A stretch of 64,000 bases of DNA from Chrysomallon squamiferum (taxonomy: Eukaryota > Mollusca > Gastropoda > Neomphalida > Peltospiridae). The notes beneath the pieces were generated by a model. The model made no database searches, was not told the origin of the DNA, and saw only the letters and a list, made by a program, of their open reading frames with translations. Shown here one piece after another: positions 14,690-30,685 of this stretch (within the stretch, counting starts at the first letter, position 1; every line of letters begins with the position of its first letter). The DNA is taken from the NCBI GenBank assembly GCA_012295275.1, contig CM022679.1:1711775-1775774 (forward strand). Direction: 5' to 3'. A program made the position numbers and the translations under genes.

Positions 14690-14739
<50 letters not shown>

Positions 14740-15280
14740 GTAATAAATAAATAATAATAAAAAAAAATAAATAATAAAAAAAAAAATAAAGGAAGAAAAA
14801 GAAAACATTCGATCATAGTGAATTTTTAAAATGATATAAGAAATACTATTATTGTGAAACCAATATATAAATTGTTTCCTCTAAATATTACTTAAATTTA
14901 CAACAACGCAACACAAACGAACTCAACAAATGAGCAAATGTTAAGTATAAAATAATGTTCAGTCAAATGGTTACAGGAAATCATTGCTGATCACATATTG
15001 TCTGAGGATAAACTCCCTTACATGAGACAGTTCACTGACAGAGGTATGTATTACTTTGAAAAAAAATAAAAATAAAAATAAGAAAATATATCGATGCTTT
15101 ATACAAATTGTTTCTAAACAAAAAATAGTAATTTAAAAAAAGATATAAAGGAAGAAGATACAAATAAATCCAAGAAATATAATGACTCACAACTTATTAA
15201 CTGTATTGAATTAATTTTTTAATTTATAGTAGTGAAGATAATTTAGATACACCATGGATAATAATAGAAAATGAACTTAC
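11359..15280 (-). other. intron 1 of PKS copy A (5'UTR intron)
   Basis: Bounded by the donor GTAAGT at 15280 and the acceptor TTTTCAG ending at 11359. It contains (ATT)n with CAT/GTA triplets (about 11591-11730), a T-rich tract (12499-12555), a GC-richer repeat-like block (about 12900-14300) and (AAT)n (about 14693-14790). No coding exon is recognised. The equivalent intron in copy B is 42714-46089. Confidence 0.6.
12930..14330. repeat. unclassified interspersed repeat-like block, also at 43930-45160
   Basis: This block is richer in G and C than its surroundings and shares long near-identical stretches with intron 1 of copy B, for example the segment around 13250-13490 with 44400-44640 and around 13930-14040 with 44880-44980. 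Its left edge begins CAGTGGCGTGCAGAGGT, which resembles termini of some DNA transposons, but I find no matching inverted end. It may simply be duplicated intron sequence. No protein domain is visible. Confidence 0.35.
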
Positions 15281-15407
15281 TCAAAACGATTTAATTTCCA
15301 TTTTAAGTTAGAGAATATCATAACCGCACACCAAACACACAGTTATCCGTCGTATTTTATACAGCTGTCTTGAGATATCGGACCATTCAATTCTCTTTCC
15401 TCATTGG
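15281..15407 (-). promoter_or_regulatory. putative promoter and non-coding exon 1 of PKS copy A
   Basis: Read on the minus strand: a CCAAT box at 15407-15403 (context AAACCAATGAGGA), a TATA box TATAAAAT at 15361-15354, then about 70 bp to a strong splice donor GA|GTAAGT with exon end at 15281. The CCAAT box, the region around the start site and the donor are conserved at the matching place upstream of copy B. A transcription start near 15325-15330 is inferred from the usual TATA spacing. The intron would join directly to the acceptor just before the ATG at 11356. Confidence 0.55.
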
Positions 15408-15429
15408 TTTAAACTGAGATCCACAGTTC

Positions 15430-18902
<3,473 letters not shown>

Positions 18903-18998
<96 letters not shown>

Positions 18999-19018
18999 GA
19001 CACACACCCACACCCACA
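18903..19018. repeat. (CT)n/(CA)n microsatellite at the truncated end of a Tigger fragment
   Basis: About 77 bp of CT followed by CA repeats. It directly abuts the interrupted transposase frame of the neighbouring Tigger-type element. Confidence 0.95.
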
Positions 19019-19021
19019 TAC

Positions 19022-19434
19022 AACTACTGCTTAGCCAAATCGACTATATGCACACCTCGCTTATGTTTTTCTATGATTTCACGCTTTAATTCAGTGGACA
19101 TCATCCGCTTCTTCTTCCCAGCACTATCCTTTGCACTCACTTTCTTATGATCAATGATTAGAAAAAAGGAAATTTGGCAAAATACTGCACAAAACTCGAG
19201 CACAACACAACAGAGATGCTTCAACGGCAATACACACGTGAAGTAAACGAATGAGTCGCAGGATGCTGGGCGGATCCTGTGTTGTTCGTTGCGCCAACTA
19301 TCGTCGAGGCGTATCTGAAGCTATGTCATAAATCGGATTTTGGCTCGCAACTCAAAGCAAAAAGTCGACCGGGCGAAAGCACGTAAATCGGAAAACTCGT
19401 AAGTTGGTGCACTCGTAAGTCGAAGTACCAGTGT
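19022..19434 (-). mobile_element. truncated pogo/Tigger (TIGD1-like) DNA transposon
   Basis: On the minus strand a frame at about 19190-19022 encodes SAKDSAGKKKRMM then STELKREIIEKHKRGVHIV and DLAKQ. This matches my memory of the N-terminal helix-turn-helix start of TIGD1-like transposases of the Tc1/mariner superfamily. It is cut off by a stop and then the CT/CA microsatellite. The 5' end at about 19434 reads CACTGGTACTTCGACTTACG, a Tigger-type terminal repeat, flanked by TA, the usual target site. The DDE catalytic region is absent, so this is a dead fragment. Confidence 0.7.
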
Positions 19435-19439
19435 ATTCT

Positions 19440-20100
19440 CACGTACCTACATATATGCATACATATAAACGCATACATACGTACGTAGGTCCATAAGTAC
19501 GTGTATATACTTTTATAATGTAGAGTCGTTTATATCAAAACTAATAATGATTTCGGGACAGTTATTAATAACTCTAAGTATGGAATTATGATATAACACT
19601 AGTTTAGAGATATATGAGAGTTTTCCGACCACCTCAAAAACTCTCTTCAATGAGCTTTCGGTGGGAGTGTTTTGGGTCTGCTACACCGGCTGTGCTAGCT
19701 GAAAGATCATACAGGATGCTGTGCTGCACTTTTTCCGATAAATGCTAATCAGTAGCATCAGCAGAAGTTTCAATGGACGTACGTCACGGCATTCATTGTA
19801 TTGGATAAGTCTTAACAGAAAAATTAAAGGAATTCACCCATGTATGCGGTATCTTCCTGATTCAGTTTTCCCCTGTGGTGCATATCGTTTTAATCGCTTA
19901 TTTATTCATTTTTATTGCTGTTTAATATGTTAAAGTTATGAGTCATGACAGATTCTGAAAAACTTTTAAAGTTAAAAAAATGATAATGTATTTTCAATAA
20001 ATACATGAATGATAATTTATTCAATAAATACAGAAACATAAAAATAGTGCACCTCCCTGAAGGTATTTATTGTACATTTGTCTTCGGCTTGAGAATTTGA

Positions 20101-20147
<47 letters not shown>

Positions 20148-20609
20148 GTTGCTGAGAAAAACTGGCTAAAGTGAAAAATTTTCATCAGGTCTTTTTTCCG
20201 ATTGTAAAATTCAAAATAAAAAATAAATAAATACAAAAAATACAAGAAATACAAAAAAAAGAAAAAACACACACCAGCATAACAACTCCAGAATTGTTCT
20301 GTCTTGCCTAGTTATTTTTCTCTGAAGTTTATCCTGGTATAGAATAAATGGTTCGAGATTTAACGAGTGACTGCGAAAATAAATAAAATAAATAATAGAT
20401 TTGTGGAAGACATTGTAATAATTTAATAACCACTAGCGATAAACAATGAGAGAGAAAACAAAACGTAAAAAAATGAAAACAAAAAAAATCCCACAAACAA
20501 TTAGACTAAGTAAAAAATAAAAATAAAGACATACTAAAAAAGAAAAAGAAAAAACAAACATTGAGTAAAGAAAAGAGCCATTTGGTGATTATGTATAAAT
20601 AATTTTTTA

Positions 20610-20705
<96 letters not shown>

Positions 20706-21255
20706 TTAAATGAACGTAAAGTCGCTTAGGATGTCGATTTATATAAATATATAAAAAAATATAATTATATAACGCACACCACTTAATTTTTCATATTTAT
20801 TTAGTTATTTAGTTTTTTTGGTCAGGCAGACTTCTATGTTATTTTCTGTTCAGTGGAGGATTCAGCCGGTTGACGCCCATTCGCGGAATTTCGTGAGCTC
20901 GCCGAACCGGTTGATGAAACTAATTAACCGATATATATATATATATAAACATACTTCAAGATTATAAACGTATAATGCTTTGAAAACTGACTCAGTGACA
21001 CAGTCTGTAATTCGGGATGCTTAGAATAGATATTGTGTAACTTGTCAGGTTTCAGCGAAAATACATACAGACAAAAAACCAGTCGGAGGTGAAATTCCCA
21101 CCCACTAAATATCAAAGTATTTAGTTTCTATTTCAAAACTTTCCTTCCCATACTAAAACAAAGCTGATAAACAGTCTATCTAACATTCATTTGATTATTT
21201 TCTTCATCGTTTTAGTCTTTAAGTACACTTTTCCTTGTACGTATATGCACTCGTA
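19440..21255. repeat. distal arm of duplication unit A
   Basis: Blocks match 55080-56653 in order: about 19500-19930, 20040-20480 and 20870-21250. Shared marks include the GTTATTAATAACTCT-type segment near 19560/55145 and a (GT)n array (20102-20146 and 55625-55760). Between them lies a pure (TTA)n array of about 80 bp at 20623-20705. No gene is recognised. Confidence 0.65.
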
Positions 21256-24200
21256 TTTATTTATAAAGTTTAACATAATGCATTTTTAATTTTTATAGAT
21301 CCTATAGATACCGTTTTTGATTTTATTTGTGCTTGAAGAGTTTCTGTTTGGATGGTTAGTGTATTGTACATAATTCAGCAGTCAAGTTTCATCCTTTTAC
21401 AAAACAAATTTTTGGCTTAAAATTGAAAATTGGATGTTTTATTACAGTAAAGGTTAGGTTATGTAATCCTTACTTGTAAAGTACATATAACATACTTAAC
21501 GGCGGTTATTAATGAAACATTGTGTGAAACTGTTAGTTGTTTTTGTTTGAATTCTTTATACACAATAAAATCTTCTAATTCATTTAACAGATTACTTATA
21601 AAAACATTACCATTTTCCTTTCCTTTCTTTTTTATGAACAAAAAAAAAGTCGGTATTTATTTTATTTTATCCTATTTTATCTTATTTTGATTTATCGCCC
21701 GGATGTCACATCATGTAACATGGCTTTTACGATTCGTCGAGGATGATCAGTCGTTCAGCAGTTTTTTATTCCAACACATTTACAACTGAGCAGACCTGGC
21801 TGCCTGTTTGTCACCAATTCCCACCCAGTACGAGTGACTGGTCTACTGAAGACTGTGGTATGTGATGTCTTGTGTACAGGAAAGAACTCTTGCTGCCAGT
21901 GGAAAATTGTAACGGGCTTTCTCTCGACACTTTCTTTGATTTACCAAAATTAATGTAACAGCTAACTGCTGATAATTAATTAATTATGTCTTCTAATGGT
22001 GTTGTTAAAGTATTAATAATAATTACAATAAGCTTTGTGTTGTTGTTTGTTTTTTTGGGGGTTCCGAACGAGTCCTGGCTACACTGGCATAATAAATATT
22101 CATATTATTACTTAAAAGGCCCACTGACCTTTATATTTCAGAAATGACACACTGAAACGTTTTAAAAATGTACCTATTTAAGGACATGATACTGTCTGTT
22201 GCAGGTCAAACTTTCAAAATAATATCTCTTGTAGTTTTTGAGACCAGAATCAAAGTTTCATATCGAATACCATAGATCCCGGAATCTATAGGAACTATAT
22301 CACTGAGTTTACCTATAAAACAAGCGAATGTGTGTTTATTTATGTTATACATTACTGTGTATAATAATTAGAAATAACGGTGAAAGTGAACACGCCTGTG
22401 GTAGAAATTCCTTATAAATAAGCAGATATCAGAAGTCAAATTTTTAATTTCGTTTATGACATCCAGTAACCGATGTGTTTTTTCGCGCTGGGATGTCATT
22501 AAGCATTCATTCATTCATTCCTTTCATAAATTAATTCTGAGATAATCCCAGTATATGCATAATTATTTAATCTCCCATTATTACTGAACTGAATCGATGG
22601 TGGCTGTTTTTATTGATGGGACACTCTAGGAGAGTGACGTACTTATTTATATGCGAGAGAACTAAAAATAACAAGGTTAATAAAATTTGTTAGATATTTA
22701 CACTGCATTATTAATGTCTATACAAATATTTTTAATGTTAAAATATATAAAACTATTATTATTATTGGGATAGTTATTTAAAGGTATATTTTTTCTGTTC
22801 AGTATTATTATACTTGGCAATGGATGTGTTGGTACTTTGATTATAGCAACAACGTACGTCGTGGAGTACATTGTTATTAACTACTAGTATAATAGTTACC
22901 AGTAACTACACGTAAACAGTGACAAAGATCCACACATACACACAACCACTCATTCAATAGTTCTATTTATAAATTTCTTTACCCATTGCAAAAAAAAAAA
23001 AAAAGAGAAAAAGTAAAGAAAAAAAAGCCATACGTTCGAGTCTCGTCAGTGGCATCTGACGGGTTTGTGAGGTCGTGATTGGACTTTGTCCTCCTGCACC
23101 AGTGCGTTCCATAATATTGTCTATAAGACACAGAATATTAAATTCCTAAACTATAATCATACATGCATAGATACAAAGATAAAAAAACATACATACATAC
23201 AAATATATACATACATACTCTAAGAACACTTTCAAAGGAATTGTTAATAACCCCAGGGTTAGAGTACAGTGTAAGGTTTATAATACCGGTTTAGAGATAC
23301 ATGGGAGTGTTTTGAGATTGCAGGAGGCGGGGCTGCTAGACCGGGTGTGGGAGGTGCTAGTGACAAATCGAAGGCCTTGCTACGGCTGACCAATCACAAA
23401 TCAGGTCAGTATTTTATGCATAAGTAATTGTCTATTTTTCACTCTGATTTCTGACATGCTAGCCACAGTAAATACGTTACTTCTATCTGAAATAGTTTTC
23501 AAATAAATAGATAAATAAATAAAAGTAAACAAGTAATTAAATGTATAAATAAATTCAAGGAAACAAACAAACATAGATAAAAAGATAAATAGATAATACA
23601 AATCAATAGATTAATACCTTGTATAACGGGCAGTAATTGGACGACACTTGTCATTATTTGACAAAATACACAGAAAAGGATTTTAGTTAAAATTTATTGT
23701 ATTAAATGTTTAATCAGTAAAAATAAATAAACTTAATCACTAATACAATTATTACAGTTAAAATGCAGTTTGTGGTAAACATATTTTCATTACCTAGTAG
23801 CAGTGGATGTCAAAACATAAATAATTATATATAAAATAAAGAGATCACATTTAAAAAAAAATGTTTTTAATTATTTCTTAATTTTTTGTAAATGTTAAAT
23901 ACGTAATATATATTTTTTTGTAAATGTTAAATACGTAATATATATTTTTTTGTAAATGTTATATACATAGATATACATGCATACATACATACATATATAC
24001 ATACATACATACACCCATACATACATACACACATATATATGTTTCAGTAATGAACAGACATTAATGAAATGGTAAGATGATGATGTCTTTTGACAGACAG
24101 TAACCCTGTGGTTTCAGAAAAAAGAGTTACAATAGTATCATAGATATACTTCAGCTTCAGACTGCAAAACACTGGTGAATAAATACATTAATATGTAAAA

Positions 24201-24357
24201 CAGCAAGAACAGCAGCTACTACTGCTACTACTACTTCAATTCTGAAACACATTTGTTATTTATTCGTAGATATATGACACTAATATTGTGCATCTCAAAC
24301 CATAGATATACATACCATAATTATAAAAATGATAAAAAATTTCAGTCAAAAGAATAT
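21256..24357. other. spacer, no recognisable gene
   Basis: AT-rich sequence between the two duplication units. Contains short A-rich runs (22991-23030), TACA repeats (about 23190-23220 and 23975-24040) and a small minisatellite at 23882. No exon or RNA gene could be supported. Confidence 0.5.
23882..23968. repeat. 32-bp minisatellite, about 2.7 copies
   Basis: The unit TTTTTTGTAAATG followed by TTAAATACGTAATATATA repeats with an exact 32-base period: GTAAATG occurs at 23888, 23920 and 23952. The third copy is partial and diverges. Confidence 0.85.
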
Positions 24358-24670
24358 CATTTATTTTTAAGTATTTTTCAATAAAATGATAAAATTCTGC
24401 AAAATCTACAAGTAGGCTAAAACAAAATCCAAACTAAAATAAACACAGATGCTGTTCCAAGGGAGACAACACACATTTAAACATGACAGTTACAAATTAG
24501 TGAACAGAAGACTTTAAAAAAAAAAAAAAATCTAAAAAAAAAAAAAAAAATAAAAATAAAAAAAAGTAGCTGAACAATAAAACAATAAAATAAACACATA
24601 GTTGTTAAACACTGGCTAAAACAACAGATCTGCAAATATCAGATGAAAACACAGCAGCTGGGTGGTGTGT

Positions 24671-25492
24671 TCACTGAAGGGGTGGAGATATCATTCCATC
24701 TGCAATAACAAGAAATTATTCACATAATATTAAATTATTATTCTAAATATCAGGGCTTTGTTTATTCTAATAACTGAAAACAAAACTGAATATCAGTAAT
24801 GAGTTGTTTAAATGACCCAAAAATCAAACAATGGTTTGTATATAATGGACAATCATATATAAACAACTGTACCTCTCACTAACCCTATAAAGGCTGGTTA
24901 AATAAAGCTATTCCCATGCATGCAACATATGCACAAATACACCTAATAACGGTAATAACAATTTTAATATTTAATTAATTTGGAAATGGATTTTTTAATA
25001 TGGTTGAAGTTACAAAATCTCGAAGAAAGTCGCTCCTGCCTGTTAAAGTGTGTATACTTGTGTATTTGTGTGTGGTTGTGTGCATGTGTGTTTGTAAGTG
25101 TGTGTATGTGAATGTGTGCCTGTATGTGTATGTAAAAGATGTGGATATACATCAGGACATATATTTTACATTAGTATCTTTTTTGCAATAATTTCCTGAA
25201 TTACTGTTTGTAAATATGTGTGTGTGCATCCAGGTATCTGGATAATGTTTATATGTATGCGGATAGGCATAAATGTATATGAATACGAATTCTTAAATAA
25301 ATAAACATAGATGGCATTAGCACATCAATACAGTTTATAAATAATAGTTTACCATGAACTGGACTGATGGTCACATACATATCTGATCCATCACCAACCA
25401 ACATAATTCTGTTGAAAGTAAACCTCCTTATCTGTCTGTATGTCACAGTTCCATTAGAATTATGGGTAATATTTATTTTGTACCTCTCTTCA
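24671..25492 (-). CDS. possible last two exons of an unrecognised small gene
   Basis: A 140-nt exon-like segment (25492-25353) lies between an AG acceptor (25494-25493) and a GTAAAC donor and is open for 46 codons with varied composition: it reads ERYKINITHNSNGTVTYR, then a segment ending MYVTISPVH. It ends in phase 1. The next acceptor (TTATTGCAG ending at 24700) opens a 29-nt exon (24699-24671) in exactly the required phase, encoding DGMISPPLQ and a stop. An AATAAA on the minus strand near 24360 could be its polyA signal. The family is not recognised. Together with the signal-peptide-like exon at 26876-26808 it may form one secreted-protein gene, but at least one linking exon is missing. 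Support is splice phase and composition only. Confidence 0.33.
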
Positions 25493-26807
25493 CTAGTAAT
25501 AAAAAAGAGACAGAAAGAGAGAAGTAAATAATAATAATAATAATAACAATAATAATGTCAAATATAAAATTGTGTTTGAAAAAGGACACCAACACCCAAA
25601 GTATTATTATTTACATATATATACAGTTGTTGTTGTTTTGGTTTTTTTTTATTTTTTTTTTATTTTTATTTTTTTGATAATTATAATAATAATAGTCATA
25701 AATAAATAAGTAAATAACACTGAACATGAATCTTTGTAAAATGATATAATTAGTACAATGTAACGGTGCTTTCAGTGATTTGTAAGTAGAATCTACAAAC
25801 ACAGGACAATAATTTGATTTTCAAAGGATTTTAAAATATGTGATATGAGCTTTAATTAACTGAAAGAGGTCCTGTCTCTTGCAATGCAGGCTTTTGTCCA
25901 CTTTTAAATTCATCCGGATTAGACCTGCTGAACATATATATTTATAGATACATTTCTTCCAGATATTAAACAGCATGCCTCTTTTCAATACTATTTCCTT
26001 CAAAAAGAAAGAAAATATAATAATAAAAAATATATATAAAATAAAATAAATAATTAAATAAAAAATTTAAAATTAAAAACGTAAAAGATAAAACAAAACA
26101 AAGAAGGATGAAAGGTTGTTGTTCTTTTGTTTTTATTATGTATTTTTTTTAAACTTGAACTTTAAATCTAAGATTACTTGTAATAATCACACAAGAAAGA
26201 AAAATAATTTTTCGTAATCTAAACAGTATTAGATATATTCATAATGACATGCTTGTGTTCAAGTACAAATGATTCATACAAAATGAATTAGTATTAGTAT
26301 TTAGTATTATGATATTATCACACTGCATAACATTTTCTTGGAAATTTTCTTGAGCATCCAATAAACAACAGTGATTCATAAAAGTGTTCTAAACCATATC
26401 TTGGAATTAATCCCTGTCAATTTCTTCACTGAACCAAAGAAATGAGGTAGTTACAAATCCATTCTTAACATAATAAAAAAAAATATATATAAAATTGTTG
26501 CGTCATTCAATTATTGTTGGCTAAAGACCTTGGATGTGCAAACCAAGACCTGGTCCAATGCAACAAGTCACATTATGTCTACCCTCTATGCAATAACGTA
26601 AAAAAAATTTAAAAAGTAAAATTTAAAAAATTACTTCATCCATATATTATTTAACTGCGCTCTTTTGACATTATATTTCATTATTAATTATAACTGAAAG
26701 CAAAACAAAGAAAACAAATAAAGGAAATAAGCAATACATATATTTAAATAATTTCTTTGCATCACCAAACTAAAATTATATTTCGTAATCTTCTTATTCA
26801 CAGTCAC

Positions 26808-26876
26808 CTTGACAACTGGTATCACAGCAACACCACTGATGACAACACATATTCCCAAACAGAAGATAATTTTCAT
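26808..26876 (-). CDS. possible signal-peptide exon of a secreted protein
   Basis: ATG at 26876 opens MKIIFCLGICVVISGVAV followed by IPVVK: a basic start, a hydrophobic core and small residues suited to signal-peptidase cleavage. It is followed by a possible AAG|GTGACT donor in phase 0. It lies on the same strand as, and about 1.3 kb upstream of, the exon at 25492-25353. No exon joining the two in phase was found. A short hydrophobic frame can arise by chance in AT-rich DNA, so this is tentative. Confidence 0.28.
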
Positions 26877-27039
26877 TTTAGTTTTTAATTTTCATTTCAT
26901 GATAAAGCTGAGTTTTCATTTGACTCTAAATCATCTCAGTTTATTTCTAGTTTATAAAGTGAAAACGTGAGCTTCCACCATTAACTAGAAATATAAATTC
27001 TTATATATGTCATATAACATCTAAAAAAAAAAAAATAAT

Positions 27040-29008
27040 AATATTAGGGACATTCCGTGTCAAATCATCCCCCACAAATAATCTTAAACCCGACCGTCCC
27101 AGTGGTGTGGTAGAAATGACTCCCCGAATTTTGAGATTTTCGGCCAAAATGGGCGTGACCACCAACCTTTGAACCCTCATATCTCAGAGACTACTGGGCC
27201 AATCTTCATAAAATTGGTACTGTTCAGTTTGGAGAATGTTGGGGTACACATTGTTGTGACCTTGTGAATCATGTGACCTTGAAATGACCTTTCTTGTAAT
27301 TTAATCTCCCACATGTTAACTAAAAGAAATACAAGTTTCAGAGGTGTAATACTCTTGTCCATTAAAATAAAACCTTTTCTGCCATTAACATCTGATTAGC
27401 TAAAACCTGAATGACCAGTTCCTGATGCTAGGAATCACCACCTCTCTTGATCGCCGATTAAGACGTTGTAGGCCTGCATGTATGATGATGGTATGATATC
27501 AAACCACTTCCCTCATTGCCTTCTCATCAGTTCAGCAGTCAGAGAATCATTCAGTCACCCACTTCCCCCATAGTCTTGCAATTCTGTCATCATCCTTTTT
27601 ACTCAGAGAGTACATCCGCCGAGAAGATGCAACAGAAGGTGTATCTATGACACAGAAGATGTCCTCTTGACTAAACCAACAAGAGTCTTCTTCGTTTGGC
27701 TAGTGAAATAACTTAGAAGGTCCGTGAGGATGCATGAAGCGAATGAAGAAGTCTCCATACTCTTCTGAAATATCCTCAACTAGACCAACCAATGCCTCAT
27801 TGTCATACAGATAACAAACAAAGTTTTGCTTCTTGGCTTCAGTGGAAGGCTCCTCTGGTAACTCTGTGATATCATCCTCAGAATCCTTGATAGATACTAG
27901 TTCCGGAGGGTCACTCTGCAGGCTCAGCTTGTAGGCATGCATCTTTGACTTAGGCACTGGAACTAACCGGTGAAATTGCTGTGTTCCCTTGACCGTTTTG
28001 GCCACTTGAAACCTTTCTTGTAGTTACAACTCATGCTTTGCTGTGTGGTCTGGTGTGATGTTGAAAACGTGAATGCCTGGAATATTCTTGATGCAGAAGT
28101 CCATGATAGTCCATGATGGTCATGATTGGGTCTCTTCACTGTCCCCCACAATTCCATAACAGGCACTTGTCGAAAAAAGTTCCATTCACTTTCCAATCCA
28201 AAGTCCTCTTCATGATGGCACAGGTTAACAAATTTGTTCTTATTTTTATACGGTCCAGCACAGCCATCAGTGAAATAATGGATCTTTTTCACATGAAGAA
28301 ACGCAGTCTGAGGGTATGGAACAACAACACCCAAGAAAGAATACACAGTTACAGTTGAATGCTTCCTAGTGTCACTCACTACACAAATGTTACGGTGTTT
28401 CAGGGTTCCATCAGCCAATCTGCAGTATGCCACAAAAGGATGTAAGGTAGCCTGTTTATTTTCCCAGTGCAAAAACTTTGAATCGCATCCTAAACAACGT
28501 TCGAGAAATGTTCTGCAAATCACCTTGCAGGATTACATGGAGGTGTCATGGTGGTCTTCAGCTCCTTCATGTACGAAGTTTGGGCTTTGGCAGTGAAACT
28601 ATGCCGGGTAAGCTTGACAACTTAACCTGAAAAGTTGTGAATAAAGTCAGCCCTTGGCTCAGTTATAGTGACTAACTTAGTTCTGTCAGTACTGACCCAG
28701 TGAACATCCTCGAGGTCCGAAAGCTTATTACAGTTATTCAGATAATCAATCAGACCCTCCTGACCAGGACAATCCTTGCAATGACCCATCATGCACTTTT
28801 CACTTTCAACTGAAGAAATACAGAGCTTCGTCAGATCATGAACTGATGACTTGAGACATGCCTCAGCCATCAATGTAGGATTTTGGTGATATTTACAAAC
28901 ACAGACAGCATGTGTTCCACTGGCTCCAGCTAGAACACAATATTTAAGACGTAGGGCAGCGAAAGTGGAGAATCCAACTTTCTTGTCCAACTTTCTTTCT
29001 CTTTCCAT
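27040..29008 (-). pseudogene. decayed transposase-like gene (DGCAGxYKN family)
   Basis: Three minus-strand segments (29008-28622, about 28620-27990 and 28005-27700) form one broken protein. It has in-frame TAA, TGA and TAG stops between 28622 and 28500 and a frame change near 28000. Readable parts include a Cys-rich segment (CVCKYHQNPT, MMGHCKDCPGQ), VQDAIQ-type residues around the stops, LHPFVAYCR, and the hallmark YFTDGCAGPYKNKNKFVNLC, then HHEEDFGLESEWNFF. I recall related uncharacterised, multicopy proteins in cnidarians, molluscs and other invertebrates; the Asp-containing DGCAG core suggests a DDE-type transposase, which is inference. Downstream at 27040-27300 a non-coding stretch starting GGGACATTCCGTGTCAAATC may be the element's end. 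No matching inverted end was found. Confidence 0.6.
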
Positions 29009-29273
29009 GCAGCATAAAGTTCACGTGAATTTTAGAGAACTAGGCGTTTCTGATACTTAACCTTCTCACCATGTTTGTTTCGAATGCTCACTTTATCCTT
29101 CATTCCCGGACACATTCTACTGTTCTCGTCACTTTCATAAAATTGGACTATTTCTTCCTTCAATTCATTTGACAGAACTTTTCCTGAAACATTCAGAAAC
29201 TAATTCCAAAATATTAAATTTATTTATAAATACTTAAATTATTTAATTTCTTATTTTGATGTTATACAGCATA

Positions 29274-29275
<2 letters not shown>

Positions 29276-29347
<72 letters not shown>
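29276..29347. repeat. (ATT)n microsatellite
   Basis: Pure ATT array of about 70 bp. Similar ATT or AAT arrays recur throughout the window. Confidence 0.95.
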
Positions 29348-29621
29348 CTATATTTTGACAAATTTAGAGGCTTAATTAAAAAATTGCTGATAATTATAAA
29401 ATTATTTAAGCGAACTGAATTTGCAGTTTTACAAGATTAATTATTAATGTTAACACAATAATAAATCTAAAATGATTCAAGTAAATCATAATGATATGAT
29501 ACTTAGCAACTGTGTAAATAAATATACTGATGATTTTACAGGCCTCTTTTATACAGTATTGTGTCACATTTTGTTGCTCATGATAAAAGTTTGAGTAAAA
29601 GATCTCGATCCCAGAGAGGCA

Positions 29622-29729
<108 letters not shown>

Positions 29730-30239
29730 AACCTGGTATCAAGGTAAAATATATTTTCTTGTTTTTTTTCTTTTAACCAAGGCTTAAAATATAATATAAA
29801 TAATGAAACTATTTTTTAAATACAAACTAACAAAACACCCCATAAGCTGGTAGACTTATGACCACCATTCTTCAGTATTGCAGATACGGTAATATTCTTT
29901 AATTATCGACATAACTAATATTTTATCACTATCTCGATAACAAGCATTTTTCACTGTTCTGATTAACTAATATTTTTCAGATGGTATTTCAGAAGTGGAA
30001 GCAGCTCGTCTGGTTGTTCGAGGAGGAAAAAGATGATTGAAACATAATAGTTAGTGGATGACTTGTATTTAAACATAACAGACAGTAATTGCAGCTGTAA
30101 GTTTGTGAAGTGTGGCTGGTAATGTAATTTAACAACAACATCTCATATTTGGATTAAAATTTTGAAGTAGTGTGGACTAAAGTCACTTTTGGGGAATTTA
30201 ATATTTTAAAAAAATTACAAGATGTTGATCATTACGACA

Positions 30240-30630
30240 CTAATACTAATATCATTTAGCTGTGATCAGCCAGTGCCAAAACATTCATAATTATTATTAT
30301 CCTAGCAGTGAATGTTAAATGTGATATCTACCACCCAGTATGTGATTTAAATTATTCTTAGAAAGAGATTCTGATAAAAATAATTAGTATGTGTTTCTCT
30401 GTTTTGATCATCATTTATTCTCAGACAACATTTTCAAGTTAATGTTATATCCTATCTAATGATAAAATGAATAGATAACAAATACAAATAAATAACAACT
30501 TTCCATAGAATTAATATATATATTTTTTATTCTCTCAAAAAATATTTTCCACACTGGTTAAAGTAATAAAGCAAAACTATAAAAACTCATCTCACAATAC
30601 AAAACTCTAAATCTGCAAATCATAGAACTA

Positions 30631-30685
<55 letters not shown>

